The position numbers and the translations under genes were made by a program. Shown here piece after piece: positions 1 to 8,602 of a DNA stretch of 17,311 nt. Source of the stretch: Podochytrium sp. JEL0797 (taxonomy: Eukaryota; Chytridiomycota; Chytridiomycetes; Chytridiales; Chytriomycetaceae); the NCBI GenBank assembly GCA_027596195.1, contig JADGJG010000524.1:1-17311 (forward strand). The letters run 5' to 3'. Positions within the stretch are counted from its first letter, which is position 1. Every line of letters begins with the position of its first letter. The notes beneath the pieces are model-generated. The model did not search any database, was not told the DNA's origin, and worked only from the letters and a program-made list of their open reading frames with translations.

Positions 1-571
1 CCTCCTCCCCTCCACAATTAACATCCACTCCCTCTCAGACCTCTCAGAATACACCCACCCAGGCCGCTTCGACAAATTCATGTCCACCCTCTCCCAAACA
101 ACCTCCAAAATCCGCCTCTTTGAATTCCCCACCAAGTTCGAAGGCTGTACAATCGACGGAATCGCAATGTCCACAATCACCACCTCTCTCACATCCCTAC
201 ACATACAAGAGCTCAGCTTCGGCTCCAAAATCCCACCCGCAATTGCCCGAATACTGCCCAAAATCCGCTCCCTACGCGTCCTCCGCGTCGAAGACGCTGT
301 CGGCGATTTCGCATGGTCCGTGCTCCCAAAGTGCAAACACCTGCGACGTCTCGAATTCGACTTTCCGAGTTTCAGTGCAAGGAGGTTGCATGAGCTTGTG
401 GCCGTGTTGGCCAGCACGCGTTTGGAGGCTGTGCATTTCAGATTTTTTGAAATGTGTGAGGCAGAGTTGATTGCCGCGTCTGAGAAATTGGGAGAGATTG
501 GGTGGGAGGCAGCAACGGGGGTTTATATGGATGGAGCGTTTGTTGTTTGGAGTCGAGGAACGCGTCTTTGA
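1..571 (+). CDS. Leucine-rich-repeat-like protein, 3' end only
   Basis: The frame is open from base 2 to the TGA at 569-571, so the gene starts upstream of this window; the first ATG inside (80) is probably internal. The visible 190 or so residues have the spacing of irregular leucine-rich repeats, with segments such as LTSLHIQELSF, IRSLRVLRVED, CKHLRRLEFDF and TRLEAVHFRFF at about 25-30 residue intervals. This is the pattern of the repeat part of F-box/LRR or ribonuclease-inhibitor-like proteins, which usually act as protein-binding scaffolds. No F-box can be seen because the N terminus is missing. It converges on ORC5, 132 bp away. The specific role is unknown. The LRR-like nature is an inference from the leucine pattern. 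Confidence 0.6.
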   Translation, partial: LLPSTINIHSLSDLSEYTHPGRFDKFMSTLSQTTSKIRLFEFPTKFEGCTIDGIAMSTITTSLTSLHIQELSFGSKIPPAIARILPKIRSLRVLRVEDAVGDFAWSVLPKCKHLRRLEFDFPSFSARRLHELVAVLASTRLEAVHFRFFEMCEAELIAASEKLGEIGWEAATGVYMDGAFVVWSRGTRL

Positions 572-600
572 TGACATTCTTGAAAAAATAGGCTCCATTG

Positions 601-617
601 AATAAATATTATTTAAT
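601..617. terminator. Candidate bidirectional poly(A) signal between convergent genes
   Basis: An AT-rich near-palindrome carries AATAAA on the + strand (601-606), 30 nt after the stop of the LRR-like gene. It also carries ATTAAA on the - strand (complement of 612-617), about 87 nt after the ORC5 stop. The position between two converging genes fits shared 3'-end formation. This is inferred from motif and position only. Confidence 0.4.
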
Positions 618-703
618 CGCTTCACACGCGCGATAAACGACAATCCACCCACTGGATCCCCGCAACAACACCACCCTCCACCACCAACTCTATCCTCCAA
701 GCA

Positions 704-2284
704 TCAAGCTTTAAAATCGTGCAAATACTTTCCCAAATCAAACCTCACCCTCCCCGCAAGCGCATACGCCGTCTCCAACCCAATATTGACTTTACATTTC
801 ACCTCGTCAATTCGGAACCCGCCCGGCCCGCCTCCCATTCGCAGCAACAACCCTTTCGACACGAGACTCGTGATTTGCATTTGAATGTCCACGAGGGATT
901 CGACTTGGTCTTCGGCGTGCGTGTCTTCTTTGATGCGGTAGAAGATGGCGAGCATGCGTTCGATGGGGAAGGGTTTGGGGCCGAGGAGTTGTTGTCGCAA
1001 CTGTGTGGGGCGAATTTGATTAATTTCCGGTTGCAAGAGCCGCGCACATCGCGAAAGGTGAAGAGAAACAAAAAACGCACCTTTGCTGACTTGTCTTTCT
1101 TTTTGAGGGATGGTTTTTTGATGCGTTTTTCGGAGGCGCGGGCAAAGAAGCGGACGTCGAGTCCTTTGGGATTGTAAGAGGCAATAAAGGAGGCAAGGAG
1201 GAGATAAGTTGTGTTGTAGGGCAAGTCCATGTCGAATGTGTCTGTGTTTGTGGGGGGGAAGCAAAAAACGCGTTTCGTCAGCGATACGCCAAGACAGAAA
1301 AAAAACGCGTCGATCGCGCAAGTCGCGCTCAGTATCAAAACTGCATACCCAAGGCGTGCAAGGCTTTCGCTCCCGTGATGGCATTCGTCCCCTCTGATGC
1401 CTGCGTCCACTCTGAACTCGAGACTTTTCGAATGTACAGTTTGTCAATGACCTCTCTGGCGACGGGATTGAATCAGCACGCGATATCGAAAGAGAAAACG
1501 ACGGCACATACTTGAAATACAGCATGATGGCGTTATACAGTCTGGCTCCCTCCGTTTTCGGAATCTTTCCACTCTCGACAGGCTCCTTGTACTTTGGATA
1601 CAGCAGCGCAACCACGTGTCTGAGCTCATTCAGATCCCTACAAGGGCGATGCATAACAGACTGGGTCACGTCGACAAACTGCATAAAGAGGTCCTCGTCC
1701 TCGCCAGGCGGACAGTCGAGGCGCAGGATGGCGCGAGTCTCGTGGAAGGTGTAGGCAGGGAAGTACAGCAGCAGCGGGTCGTTGGCCTCGGTCGTGTCTT
1801 TGAACTTGAGCCACGGCAGCGGCGATGCGAGGATGATGGTCGTGTTGGTTTGGGCAGCGAGGCGCAGGAGGGCGGCAAGGGGCGAGGGCTTGTGGGAGCG
1901 GAGCTCGTGGGCATTATCGATGACGAGGGCGCGAGGAGAGAAGGTGTGGCTAGGTGCATGGCCAGGCCTGCTAGACGCCTCGCCAGACACGTCCCTAGAG
2001 GCGTCGCTGCTCGCGCCTAGGGCCACGGCGAGTGCTCCCAGCGAAGGTGCGCTGCCCGGGGGAACGCCCAAGGCAGCTGCCGCAGCTCCGGCAAGCAGCG
2101 CGGGCGTGAAGCAGCGCACGGCGTCAACTACTTTGGCGGCGCCAAACACGCAACGCAGCGCGGCGCTCTTTCCCGTCGCTGGAAGGCCGTACAAATACAC
2201 ACAGCCGGAATAGCCGCTGTCGGCGATGCGCTGCAGCTGCGCGACCTGCGTCTCGCGGCCAGGGAGGGGTGTTTTGCGTGCCAT
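704..2284 (-). CDS. ORC5: Origin recognition complex subunit 5
   Basis: Four exons on the minus strand: 2284-1512, 1455-1349, 1241-1081 and 1000-704, giving 445 residues, close to the 435 of human ORC5. Introns are 56, 107 and 80 nt with GTATGT, GTATGC and GTGCGT donors and CAG acceptors. ORC5 is an AAA+-like subunit of the six-part complex that marks replication origins and loads MCM helicase in the nucleus. Walker A GLPATGKS is at residues 33-40 and a Walker-B-like ALVIDNAH at 119-126, with Asn where a catalytic Glu would stand. Family landmarks are CRDLNELRHV, YIRKVSSSEW (exon 2), ASYNPKGLDVRFF (exon 3) and LLGPKPFPIERMLAI (exon 4). The ATG at 2284 is chosen because family similarity begins there; upstream codons in frame translate the (GA)n tract. 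Confidence 0.96.
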   Translation of the reverse strand: MARKTPLPGRETQVAQLQRIADSGYSGCVYLYGLPATGKSAALRCVFGAAKVVDAVRCFTPALLAGAAAAALGVPPGSAPSLGALAVALGASSDASRDVSGEASSRPGHAPSHTFSPRALVIDNAHELRSHKPSPLAALLRLAAQTNTTIILASPLPWLKFKDTTEANDPLLLYFPAYTFHETRAILRLDCPPGEDEDLFMQFVDVTQSVMHRPCRDLNELRHVVALLYPKYKEPVESGKIPKTEGARLYNAIMLYFKYVPSFSLSISRADSIPSPERSLTNCTFEKSRVQSGRRHQRGRMPSRERKPCTPWVCSFDTERDLRDRRVFFLSWRIADETRFLLPPHKHRHIRHGLALQHNLSPPCLLYCLLQSQRTRRPLLCPRLRKTHQKTIPQKERQVSKGAFFVSLHLSRCARLLQPEINQIRPTQLRQQLLGPKPFPIERMLAIFYRIKEDTHAEDQVESLVDIQMQITSLVSKGLLLRMGGGPGGFRIDEVKCKVNIGLETAYALAGRVRFDLGKYLHDFKA

Positions 2285-2377
2285 TTGGGATTTGTTTTTG
2301 TTGTGTCCGAAAGGTGGTGCCGAAAGGATTGGAAAATATTGGGAAAATATTATTATTTCGAGATTTGCAAGAAAGAA

Positions 2378-2414
<37 letters not shown>

Positions 2415-2453
2415 AAGAATAAGAGAAAGAAGAAAACAGCAATAATCACACCC
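2285..2453 (-). promoter_or_regulatory. ORC5 promoter/5' UTR interval
   Basis: Only 169 bp separate the ZF-A stop from the ORC5 start, both transcribed leftward. The ORC5 promoter and the ZF-A 3' UTR must therefore overlap. The stretch is AT-rich near ORC5 (about 2330-2360) and contains a (GA)14 microsatellite. No TATA box or other known site stands out. Confidence 0.45.
2381..2408. repeat. (GA)14 dinucleotide microsatellite
   Basis: Fourteen uninterrupted GA units, flanked by further purine-rich sequence to about 2440. On the ORC5 sense strand it is a (TC)n pyrimidine tract 97-124 bp upstream of the start codon, so it lies in the promoter or 5' leader and also in the 3' region of ZF-A. Confidence 0.95.
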
Positions 2454-3734
2454 TCACTCCCCATCATCCAGTTGCTTCCCAACACGCCCCTCATCATGCT
2501 TCACAACCCGCAAATGCCGCCTCAAGTCCTGGTTACGTCGGAACCGCGCCCCACACTCCCCCTTGGGACACAAGAACGGTTTCTCCTGCGTATGCGAAAC
2601 CATATGCGATACAACGTGATGTTTCCGGAAAAACACTTTCCCGCAAACCGTACAAGGGAAAGAGCGCGCGGATCCACTACGCGATCCTGTCGCTGCCGCA
2701 GTCGCAGCCATAGGCGCGGACGTTGGCCCCGGGTGTTGTTGCGGCTCCTGCCTCACCGCATGCACGGGATGGTACTGGTGGTATTCCACCTTCTCCTGAC
2801 GACTTGCATATCCCTCTCCAGGGTAATAATGTCCATACGAAGATTCCTGCACCCTCTGATGTCCCAACAAAACCGACTGCGCCGCCAAACTCTGCTGAAC
2901 CGACTCCAACCGCCCCGACACGTGCCCCCCCGCGTGGTGTCCCAACCCATAAGACAAATGACCCTGGTACACAGTAGTAGAGCCTGGAAAAGAAGCGGCA
3001 AGATGCGAATCCAGGTGCTGCTTCGGATTGGGTGGCGGTGCACGTGGATAGAGATGTGACGCCACAGTTGTGTGACTCCTCAAGAACCCCCCCGTCGCCT
3101 GCGATGGGGGGTTCAATGACGGGGTGGTGACAAACGGAGGATTCGGGGACGGTGTGGTTCTTGGAAACTCGACCCTCACTGCAGCCCCATAAACGCGGGC
3201 ACCGGAAAAAACACTCTGCCTTGTATGCAACCTCTCGCCGTTCAGCGGCATATCTGGATGGTACCCCGAGTTGAGATGCGCCGGTGGTGGAATGACTGGC
3301 GTTGAGATTGGGCTTGGAAAGAGGGGTGGCAGTTTGATTGATGGGACGACCACAATTTTTGGGTCCTTGGTCATCTCCAAGCCGCGGCTGGCTTGGGCGC
3401 TTGTGTGTCTGTCGAGGGTGGAGGAGGCAAGTGTAGAAGTTGTGGGATCACTCGAAGGGAGATAGATGGGGAAAGTGTAGTTTTGCGGTTGAGTGGTGCG
3501 TGCGTATGGGTTGGAGGGTTCGACCGAATAAAGTGGTGATGGCGCGTTATCAATCTCATTGTCCAGCATGAACTCGAGACGCATGGTGGTGCTTTTGTTG
3601 CTGGTCATCTTGTCTTGACCTGAGACTGGCAACGGCTGCATGAAAGGGCATGGAGGTGCTTCACTGGTGATCAATTGATCCCTCGGAGATGGGCTCTCGG
3701 AGACGGTCGCGGCTTCGCAGAGGAGGTGGAGCAT
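2454..3734 (-). CDS. C2H2 zinc-finger protein ZF-A (two C-terminal fingers)
   Basis: A single-exon gene of 426 residues. The open frame extends upstream to a TTG at 3818, but the first ATG is at 3734 and is chosen. Most of the protein is a Pro/Ser/Thr/His-rich, probably disordered region. Two zinc fingers lie at the C terminus: finger 1 is C361-x2-C-x12-H-x3-H381, the linker is TQEKPF, and finger 2 is C389-x4-C-x12-H-x5-H413. Such proteins are normally sequence-specific nuclear transcription factors; the DNA target is unknown. The finger block (RKHHVVSHMVSH, then ARFRRNQDLRRHLR) matches ZF-B and ZF-C in this window, and the N terminus (MLHLLCEAATVSE) resembles their LDLLAAxAL motif, which supports this start. 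Unlike them it has no introns in the finger block. Orthology to a named factor cannot be assigned. Confidence 0.85.
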   Translation of the reverse strand: MLHLLCEAATVSESPSPRDQLITSEAPPCPFMQPLPVSGQDKMTSNKSTTMRLEFMLDNEIDNAPSPLYSVEPSNPYARTTQPQNYTFPIYLPSSDPTTSTLASSTLDRHTSAQASRGLEMTKDPKIVVVPSIKLPPLFPSPISTPVIPPPAHLNSGYHPDMPLNGERLHTRQSVFSGARVYGAAVRVEFPRTTPSPNPPFVTTPSLNPPSQATGGFLRSHTTVASHLYPRAPPPNPKQHLDSHLAASFPGSTTVYQGHLSYGLGHHAGGHVSGRLESVQQSLAAQSVLLGHQRVQESSYGHYYPGEGYASRQEKVEYHQYHPVHAVRQEPQQHPGPTSAPMAATAAATGSRSGSARSFPCTVCGKVFFRKHHVVSHMVSHTQEKPFLCPKGECGARFRRNQDLRRHLRVVKHDEGRVGKQLDDGE

Positions 3735-3822
3735 TTGTTGCTTGTGCTTTGGAGAAGGGAAAGGACGAGGTGGGGCGGGGTTGGTGGACGTCTTGGGGTT
3801 CGCCAAAATTGAATCCAAGCTG

Positions 3823-3868
3823 GGCTTGTTTTTTTTTCGGCTTGTTCGGGAGAGAACAAGCCGGCTTG
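3823..3868 (-). promoter_or_regulatory. CAAGCC cluster upstream of ZF-A, including a 12-bp palindrome
   Basis: Four copies of CAAGCC lie 89-134 bp upstream of the ZF-A ATG. Three are on the gene's sense strand (complements of 3823-3828, 3839-3844 and 3863-3868). One is on the opposite strand (3857-3862) and forms the perfect palindrome CAAGCCGGCTTG at 3857-3868. The same hexamer clusters upstream of ZF-B and ZF-C. It is a candidate transcription-factor binding site; the binding protein is not known. Confidence 0.5.
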
Positions 3869-3884
3869 AAAATGAAATTTCTTC

Positions 3885-3914
3885 TGAAATAATTAATTTT
3901 GAAATAATTGATGT
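3885..3914. repeat. Short 15-bp tandem repeat in the ZF-A upstream region
   Basis: TGAAATAATT occurs at 3885-3894 and again at 3900-3909, giving two near-identical 15-bp units of AT-rich DNA. They lie between the CAAGCC cluster of ZF-A and the stop codon of the tail-anchored protein gene. They may be part of an AT-rich core promoter or of a 3' processing region; no function can be assigned. Confidence 0.55.
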
Positions 3915-3994
3915 GCTGCACGCTATAAGAGAGTTTAATTATACAAACTGATGAACATGCTTCGAAACGACACTTCCGAATCCCCGCATTTTAT

Positions 3995-4938
3995 TTATAA
4001 CTCCTCATTGCTCTTGGGCCAAAAGTAATAAATCGCCATCGACAACGTAACCGCAAGTGCCGAATACATCAAAACCGAGCTCGTGATCTTGGACGACCCC
4101 GCATCACTCTCCGAATCCGAAGCATCCTCCGCCGCCGCCGCCCGCGCAGCCTTCTTCTTCTGCTTGGGCGAAGCCCACTCAGAATCCGCTTGCGCAAGGA
4201 ACTTCAAAGCCGTGTTGTAAACACCATCTGTTCGAAAACACTCGATTAGACAAAACGAACCCAACAAAACCAAATCTCCTTCCCCCAAAAAAAACCCACA
4301 CACACACAAAACAACAACACCCCCGCTCACTCACCCTTATCATCCCGATACGCCCCAACCGTCGTAAAAGTAGGTCCACGCGCGTCACCCCCATTCATGA
4401 GTTTGGTCTTCAACTCCAACCGACTCATGCCATCATAAAGCGAAACCACCTCCTTCATCAACGCCGTAGCCTTGTCCTCATCCTTCCCAAGGAATCCAAG
4501 CGAACAACGAGCCTAAAAAAATCCACAGTCAGTAAAAACCAGATATCACCCCTCTCACTTATAGATCGAAACCGTCCTATTTACCTGAGCCCGGAAAACA
4601 GTCGGTTCCTTCTTATCCCCCGCAATCGTCTCCATGAATGCAACGTCCTCGTCATTCGCTTCCAGATCTTTGTGTCCCAACAGCGAAAACACGGCAAGGA
4701 GGGCGAACCACTTGTATTGCGAGTCCTTGCCGCACTTGAGGTACATGGACTTGTACATGTCGGCTGCTTCGCGGTATCTAACGAAAGGGAGGGGAAATTG
4801 GGGGGTGAGCAACCCGTGATCACTTTTTTGGAAGGGAAGGGGCGAACGTTACTTTTCGTCCTTGGCGAGCTGGGCAGCAGTGTTTCCAAGCATCATGGCC
4901 TTCTGTTCGGCTTTCTGGGCCTTCTGTGCTTTCATCAT
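3995..4938 (-). CDS. Predicted tail-anchored helical (TPR-like) membrane protein
   Basis: Four exons, 4938-4853, 4777-4585, 4512-4335 and 4227-3995, giving 229 residues. Introns are 75, 72 and 107 nt with GTAACG, GTAAAT and GTGAGT donors and TAG or CAG acceptors; all phases join cleanly. The N-terminal 90 residues look like helical hairpins of the TPR kind (KYREAADMYKSMYLKC, then WFALLAVFSLLGHKDLEAND). The middle is predicted soluble. A Lys/Ala-rich and acidic linker (about 165-200) precedes one hydrophobic segment at about 204-222 and a seven-residue polar tail. That layout is typical of tail-anchored proteins inserted post-translationally in the ER, mitochondrial outer or peroxisomal membrane, facing the cytosol. 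I do not recognise the family. The exon structure is well supported; the TPR label is tentative. Confidence 0.75.
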
Positions 4939-5202
4939 CTTTGGTTTTTGGAGAGTGTTGTAGTTGGAGAGTGATTTTTTTTCCGCAAGAAACAAGCAAA
5001 TTGACCGCTGAGGAACAGGTCCTGTGTCTTTATTTATCGGCCGGTGGCGCGCATATATCCACACCCTTCTCCTCCTTTCCTTCTCAAAATCTTTCTCAAA
5101 CCAAATATTGCTTCTCTTCAAGTCAAAAAAACCCACAAAAAAAATAAAAAACCCCCCTCCCCTCCAAAAACACCCCCCTCCCCTCCAAAAACACCCCCCA
5201 CC
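4939..5202 (-). promoter_or_regulatory. Interval between NIC96 stop and tail-anchored gene start
   Basis: These 264 bp hold the NIC96 3' UTR and the promoter of the tail-anchored protein gene, both leftward. Next to the NIC96 stop is a C-rich tandem repeat (G-rich in the NIC96 transcript sense). Then come A-rich runs (about 5127-5150). Nearer the downstream gene, TATTTATC (complement about 5031-5038) is followed by a GC-rich patch. No definite TATA box is seen. Confidence 0.4.
5152..5199. repeat. 21-bp G/C-skewed tandem repeat, G-quadruplex candidate
   Basis: Two adjoining copies of a 21-bp unit (5152-5172 and 5173-5193) are followed by a third run of six C. Each unit is a C6, a T, a C4, then TCCAAAAACA. 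On the minus strand, which is the sense of the NIC96 transcript just after its stop codon, this gives repeated G4-G6 runs separated by short loops, the arrangement that can fold into G-quadruplexes. Confidence 0.85.
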
Positions 5203-8200
5203 TCACCCCTGCTGCATCATCAAACTCTCCCACCGATTCAACCTCGCAAACACATCACTCGGAATACGATACTGAATATTCCCCGCATATAACAACACCG
5301 AACGCCCACACGTCTGACAATCCGCCTTCACGAGTTTCCCCATCTCCCCTTTCGCACCTTGGTACACCCGCACAAACATGCCCATCGTGCAGAGGAGTAA
5401 ACCGGGGATACATTTGGCGATGGCGTCGTCGAGTTTTGTGAATTCGTTCTCGAGGCGGAGTTGCGCTTGTTGCATGTCGTTGGAGAGGGGCAAGAGTTTG
5501 GTTTCCTTCAGGAGACGCATGCTTTCCGGGAAGGAAGCGTCCGACTGGTATACACCCAAAAACTTGTGCAACAGCAACAGAGTTTCAAGCGTTGCGAGTT
5601 TCGACGGCGTGATTTGAGCGAGATGCGTCGTTGGACGACTCTTGTACGTTTCTACAGTCTGCTGCGCTTGCACGACAATAGGGAGCAAAGGTTGCTGCTG
5701 CTGTTTCCCAGCCGAACTCGCCGCACTCACAACAGACACCCCAGATCCAGACATGGCCCCCGGCGAAGGCGTGTAACTCCCCGAACTCGCAAACAACGAA
5801 CTCAATCCTCCACTCCCCGCACCGGTCGCAGACCCCCCGCCACTCGCCATCGCACCCGCCACGAACGCCTCACTCAGCTGCTTGCACAGAATATCCACAA
5901 CAACATTATACTCCTGCGCGTAATCAAACAACTTGACCGCATCCGCCAACCGACCACGACTCTCGGCCTCCCTCGCTGCAGGCCCCAACACCCTCTTCAC
6001 CAAGTCGGAATAACTCGTCAAATGCGCCACCCCCATCACCTTCTCCAGCTCCCCAGGAACACGTCCAACCGCATCCTTACTCATTGTAGCACTCTGTCCC
6101 AACAACGCACCCGCATTCTTGCCACAATTGTCCAACACGAGCTCCTTCATATGCCCATACAACAACCGACTATAATCCCTCGCGGCCTGCTTCTCAACCC
6201 CTCCAACATCCATCTCCTCCTCCTCCAAAACCCCACCATACGGGCCCAACACCAACAAATAACACAGCGCATCCACAGGATCACTCTTGAAAAACAACCT
6301 CGCATACCCATACACAACCTTCCCCAACAAGAAATACGCCACCTCACCCCCGTCCCGCGTCACAAGGACATCCCCGGCACTCCCGCCTTCAAACCCGCGC
6401 GGGTTCTCTGGAACGCGGAGAAGCCCTCGTTGCGAGAGTGCGATTGCGAAATGGATCGCGTCGAGACTGAGTCCTCCAGAGAGGAGGTCATTCGTGCCTG
6501 CGCCGTTGGTGTTGTAGAGGAACGCGACGGCGCGTTCGAATTCGCCGCAGAGGAGGAGGACGAGGAAGTAGACGTGGGGGGTGCGGTTTTGGGGGTTGAA
6601 GTGGTTGGCGCCAAACTTTTGCATGTTGCGGCTCTGGGGAACGAAAAGCGTCAAAAACCCCAAAACGAAAAAAAAAATTCAAGAAAAAAACTCACCATAT
6701 CCTTCAAGGTATAACGGTCCTGATTGTTCAACGCACTCCCACCCCCACTACTCGACTTTTCCAACTGCGTCTCCTCCTGCACCAACATGAGTTGCACCCA
6801 CAAATAGTCCTCCACACTCGGCGCAACATCCGCACTCTTGACAACCTTACTCGCCATATCACATCTCCCAAGAACCTTCAACACAGCCACCTTGAAAGGA
6901 TCCACCTTCCCACCACTCCCCCCCGCCGCGTCTCCCGCAAGGTACGGCCTCACCCGCGTATTCCACTCCTCCAACACTTCCAACCTCATCTTCCCCTCCA
7001 CCTTCCCCTTCTCCACAAACCCCTTCACCCATCCCTCAAACCTCCCGACCCCGCCAACCTTCCCAAACACCTCCCTCTGCGCTCCACTCGCCTCCCCGGA
7101 TCCACACACATACTCTCTCGCCTCGGCCAACAACCCGCATCGCAGAAGGTACCACAGGTGAGCCCAGACGGCGACGCCGTGGTGGATTTCGAGGTTCGCT
7201 TGGGCGTTCCAGTTGTTGTTTTTGGTGAATTTGAGGTGGATGTAGGCGTTGATGTAGGTGTGGACTGTGGGCATGCCGCCGATGGGGATGCGGTTGAGGT
7301 GGATGAGGTGTTGGATGAATTGGAAGTAGAGGTCTTGGAGAAACTTTTTGCCGCCTGGTGTGAGAGTGGGAGGTGAGGTTGGAACGAGGGGAAAGGGAGG
7401 GGAGAGGGAGGGACAGAAAAAAAACGACGCAACGAGAGAAAACAAAAAAAGGTACCTTGCACAACGCGTCTTCTAAACAACACAGCCTCATCCTTTGCAT
7501 CACCCCCCGTCTCGGCCAACAAGCGATACACGTGTGAAAAGTTTTCGCACTTCTGATCCCGCTGAATGTCCTGGTGCATGGCGACGGGACTAAACGAGCG
7601 ACGCATGTCGTCGTCGTCTTCGGTGTGTGTGTGTGAGCCAAACATGTCCATGAGCAAGGCCCAGCACTTTGCGAGGTGGGCGGCAGACGACGAGGCGCCA
7701 GCCGCGCGTTCGAGGCGGCGGGCAACATCGGCAAAGACGGGCAGCGCGTCCTTGTTGGGCGCGTGCGTCAAAGAGGCCACGGCCGTGGCGTACGCCTTGT
7801 TCTTGGCGAGCATCTGGAGCGACATTGAAGAAGAAGTAGAAGACGAAGACGACGAAGGCGTGGCGGGGGTGGCGGGCTGCGTGGCTCCGAGGGCAGGCTT
7901 GCGGCTGCTGCTACTAATATGCGGCATGCGGAAGGGTGTCGCAGAGACATCAACGGCAGCCGCACTCAGCTCGCCAAACACGCGGCGCTTCACTTTCGCC
8001 CACTCCTTTTGCGTCTTGTCGTCAAGGCGTCGTTTGCAGTCGTGCTGAGACGCAATGCGCGCTGCGTCAATGGCCTGCGAAATCACGCTTTGGTGTGTCA
8101 CGAGGAGAAACGCATCGAGGTCTTCGACGGGGACTGTTATTTGTTTGTTTTAATACTACGAGCTACAGCAAGAACACTACACACACACTAACAAACAACT

Positions 8201-8519
8201 CACCACTGCTGCTCTTGTCTACACCCAACGACGCACTCGCTGTAGAGACCAGCAGCGCGTCGATACGACCCTGGGCACGGTCCGCGTCAAAGCCCTTTCC
8301 CCGTGAGGCGAGCAGAAACGCCGTCTGGGTTGCGTTGGCTGCGTGGTGCGGTGCTTGCTGTCCCTGGACTCCGCCGTCCTTCGCGGCCAGGCGCTGCGTC
8401 TGCGCGTCAATCTGGCCCAGGCCACGCACAACCTTGGTCTGCATGTCGAGCCCTTCGCCCCCGAGAATGTGCGCCGTGAGTGCAGAAGACGAGGCCACAA
8501 GGGCGTCAAGGGCGTCCAT
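5203..8519 (-). CDS. NIC96: Nucleoporin NIC96/NUP93 family
   Basis: Four exons: 8519-8204, 8133-7456, 7354-6696 and 6633-5203, giving 1027 residues, longer than yeast Nic96 or human NUP93 (about 820-840). Introns are 70, 101 and 62 nt with GTGAGT or GTACCT donors and CAG acceptors. The protein is a structural scaffold of the nuclear pore inner ring, built mainly as an alpha-solenoid. Recognisable family segments are WAHLWYLLRCGLLAEAREY (exon 3), PHVYFLVLLLCGEFERAVAFL and DAIHFAIALSQRGLL (exon 4), and the C-terminal end with RIPSDVFARLNRWESLM. The N-terminal 150 residues should hold the helices that bind partner nucleoporins. Extra length comes partly from low-complexity inserts: a Ser-rich stretch near 175-195 and a Gly/Ser-rich one near 820-880. 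The ATG at 8519 follows an A-rich leader. An earlier in-frame ATG at 8612 lies inside the HDHD2 3' end and was not used. Confidence 0.92.
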
Positions 8520-8602
8520 CTTTTTTGGTCTTTTTTTGTTTTTTTTGCGTGTCCGAGGAGAGAAAAATAATAATAACGCGATCTTATTACAGTAACATTC
8601 TC

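Noticed and set aside
1268..1310. Two ACGCGT (MluI cell-cycle box) sites in ORC5 intron 2
   Set aside because: Attractive for a replication gene, but ACGCGT occurs in at least seven other places in the window, including coding sequence, so it is not informative here.
799..1410. 203-residue minus-strand frame within ORC5
   Set aside because: It contains ORC5 exon 3 in frame but continues through introns on both sides; it is part of ORC5, not a separate gene.
704..2497. Uninterrupted 597-residue reading of ORC5 without splicing
   Set aside because: The three introns sum to 243 nt, a multiple of three, and the unspliced frame happens to be open, but family motifs in exons 2 and 3 appear only after splicing. 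The part upstream of 2284 translates a GA repeat.
3735..3818. Earlier TTG start for ZF-A at 3818
   Set aside because: A nuclear fungal gene is expected to start at ATG; the first ATG (3734) also brings the N-terminal motif into line with ZF-B and ZF-C.
5461..6714. 417-residue open frame on the + strand opposite NIC96
   Set aside because: It is the antisense shadow of NIC96 exon 4 and reads as Arg/His/Gln-rich low complexity; NIC96 on the other strand has clear family similarity.
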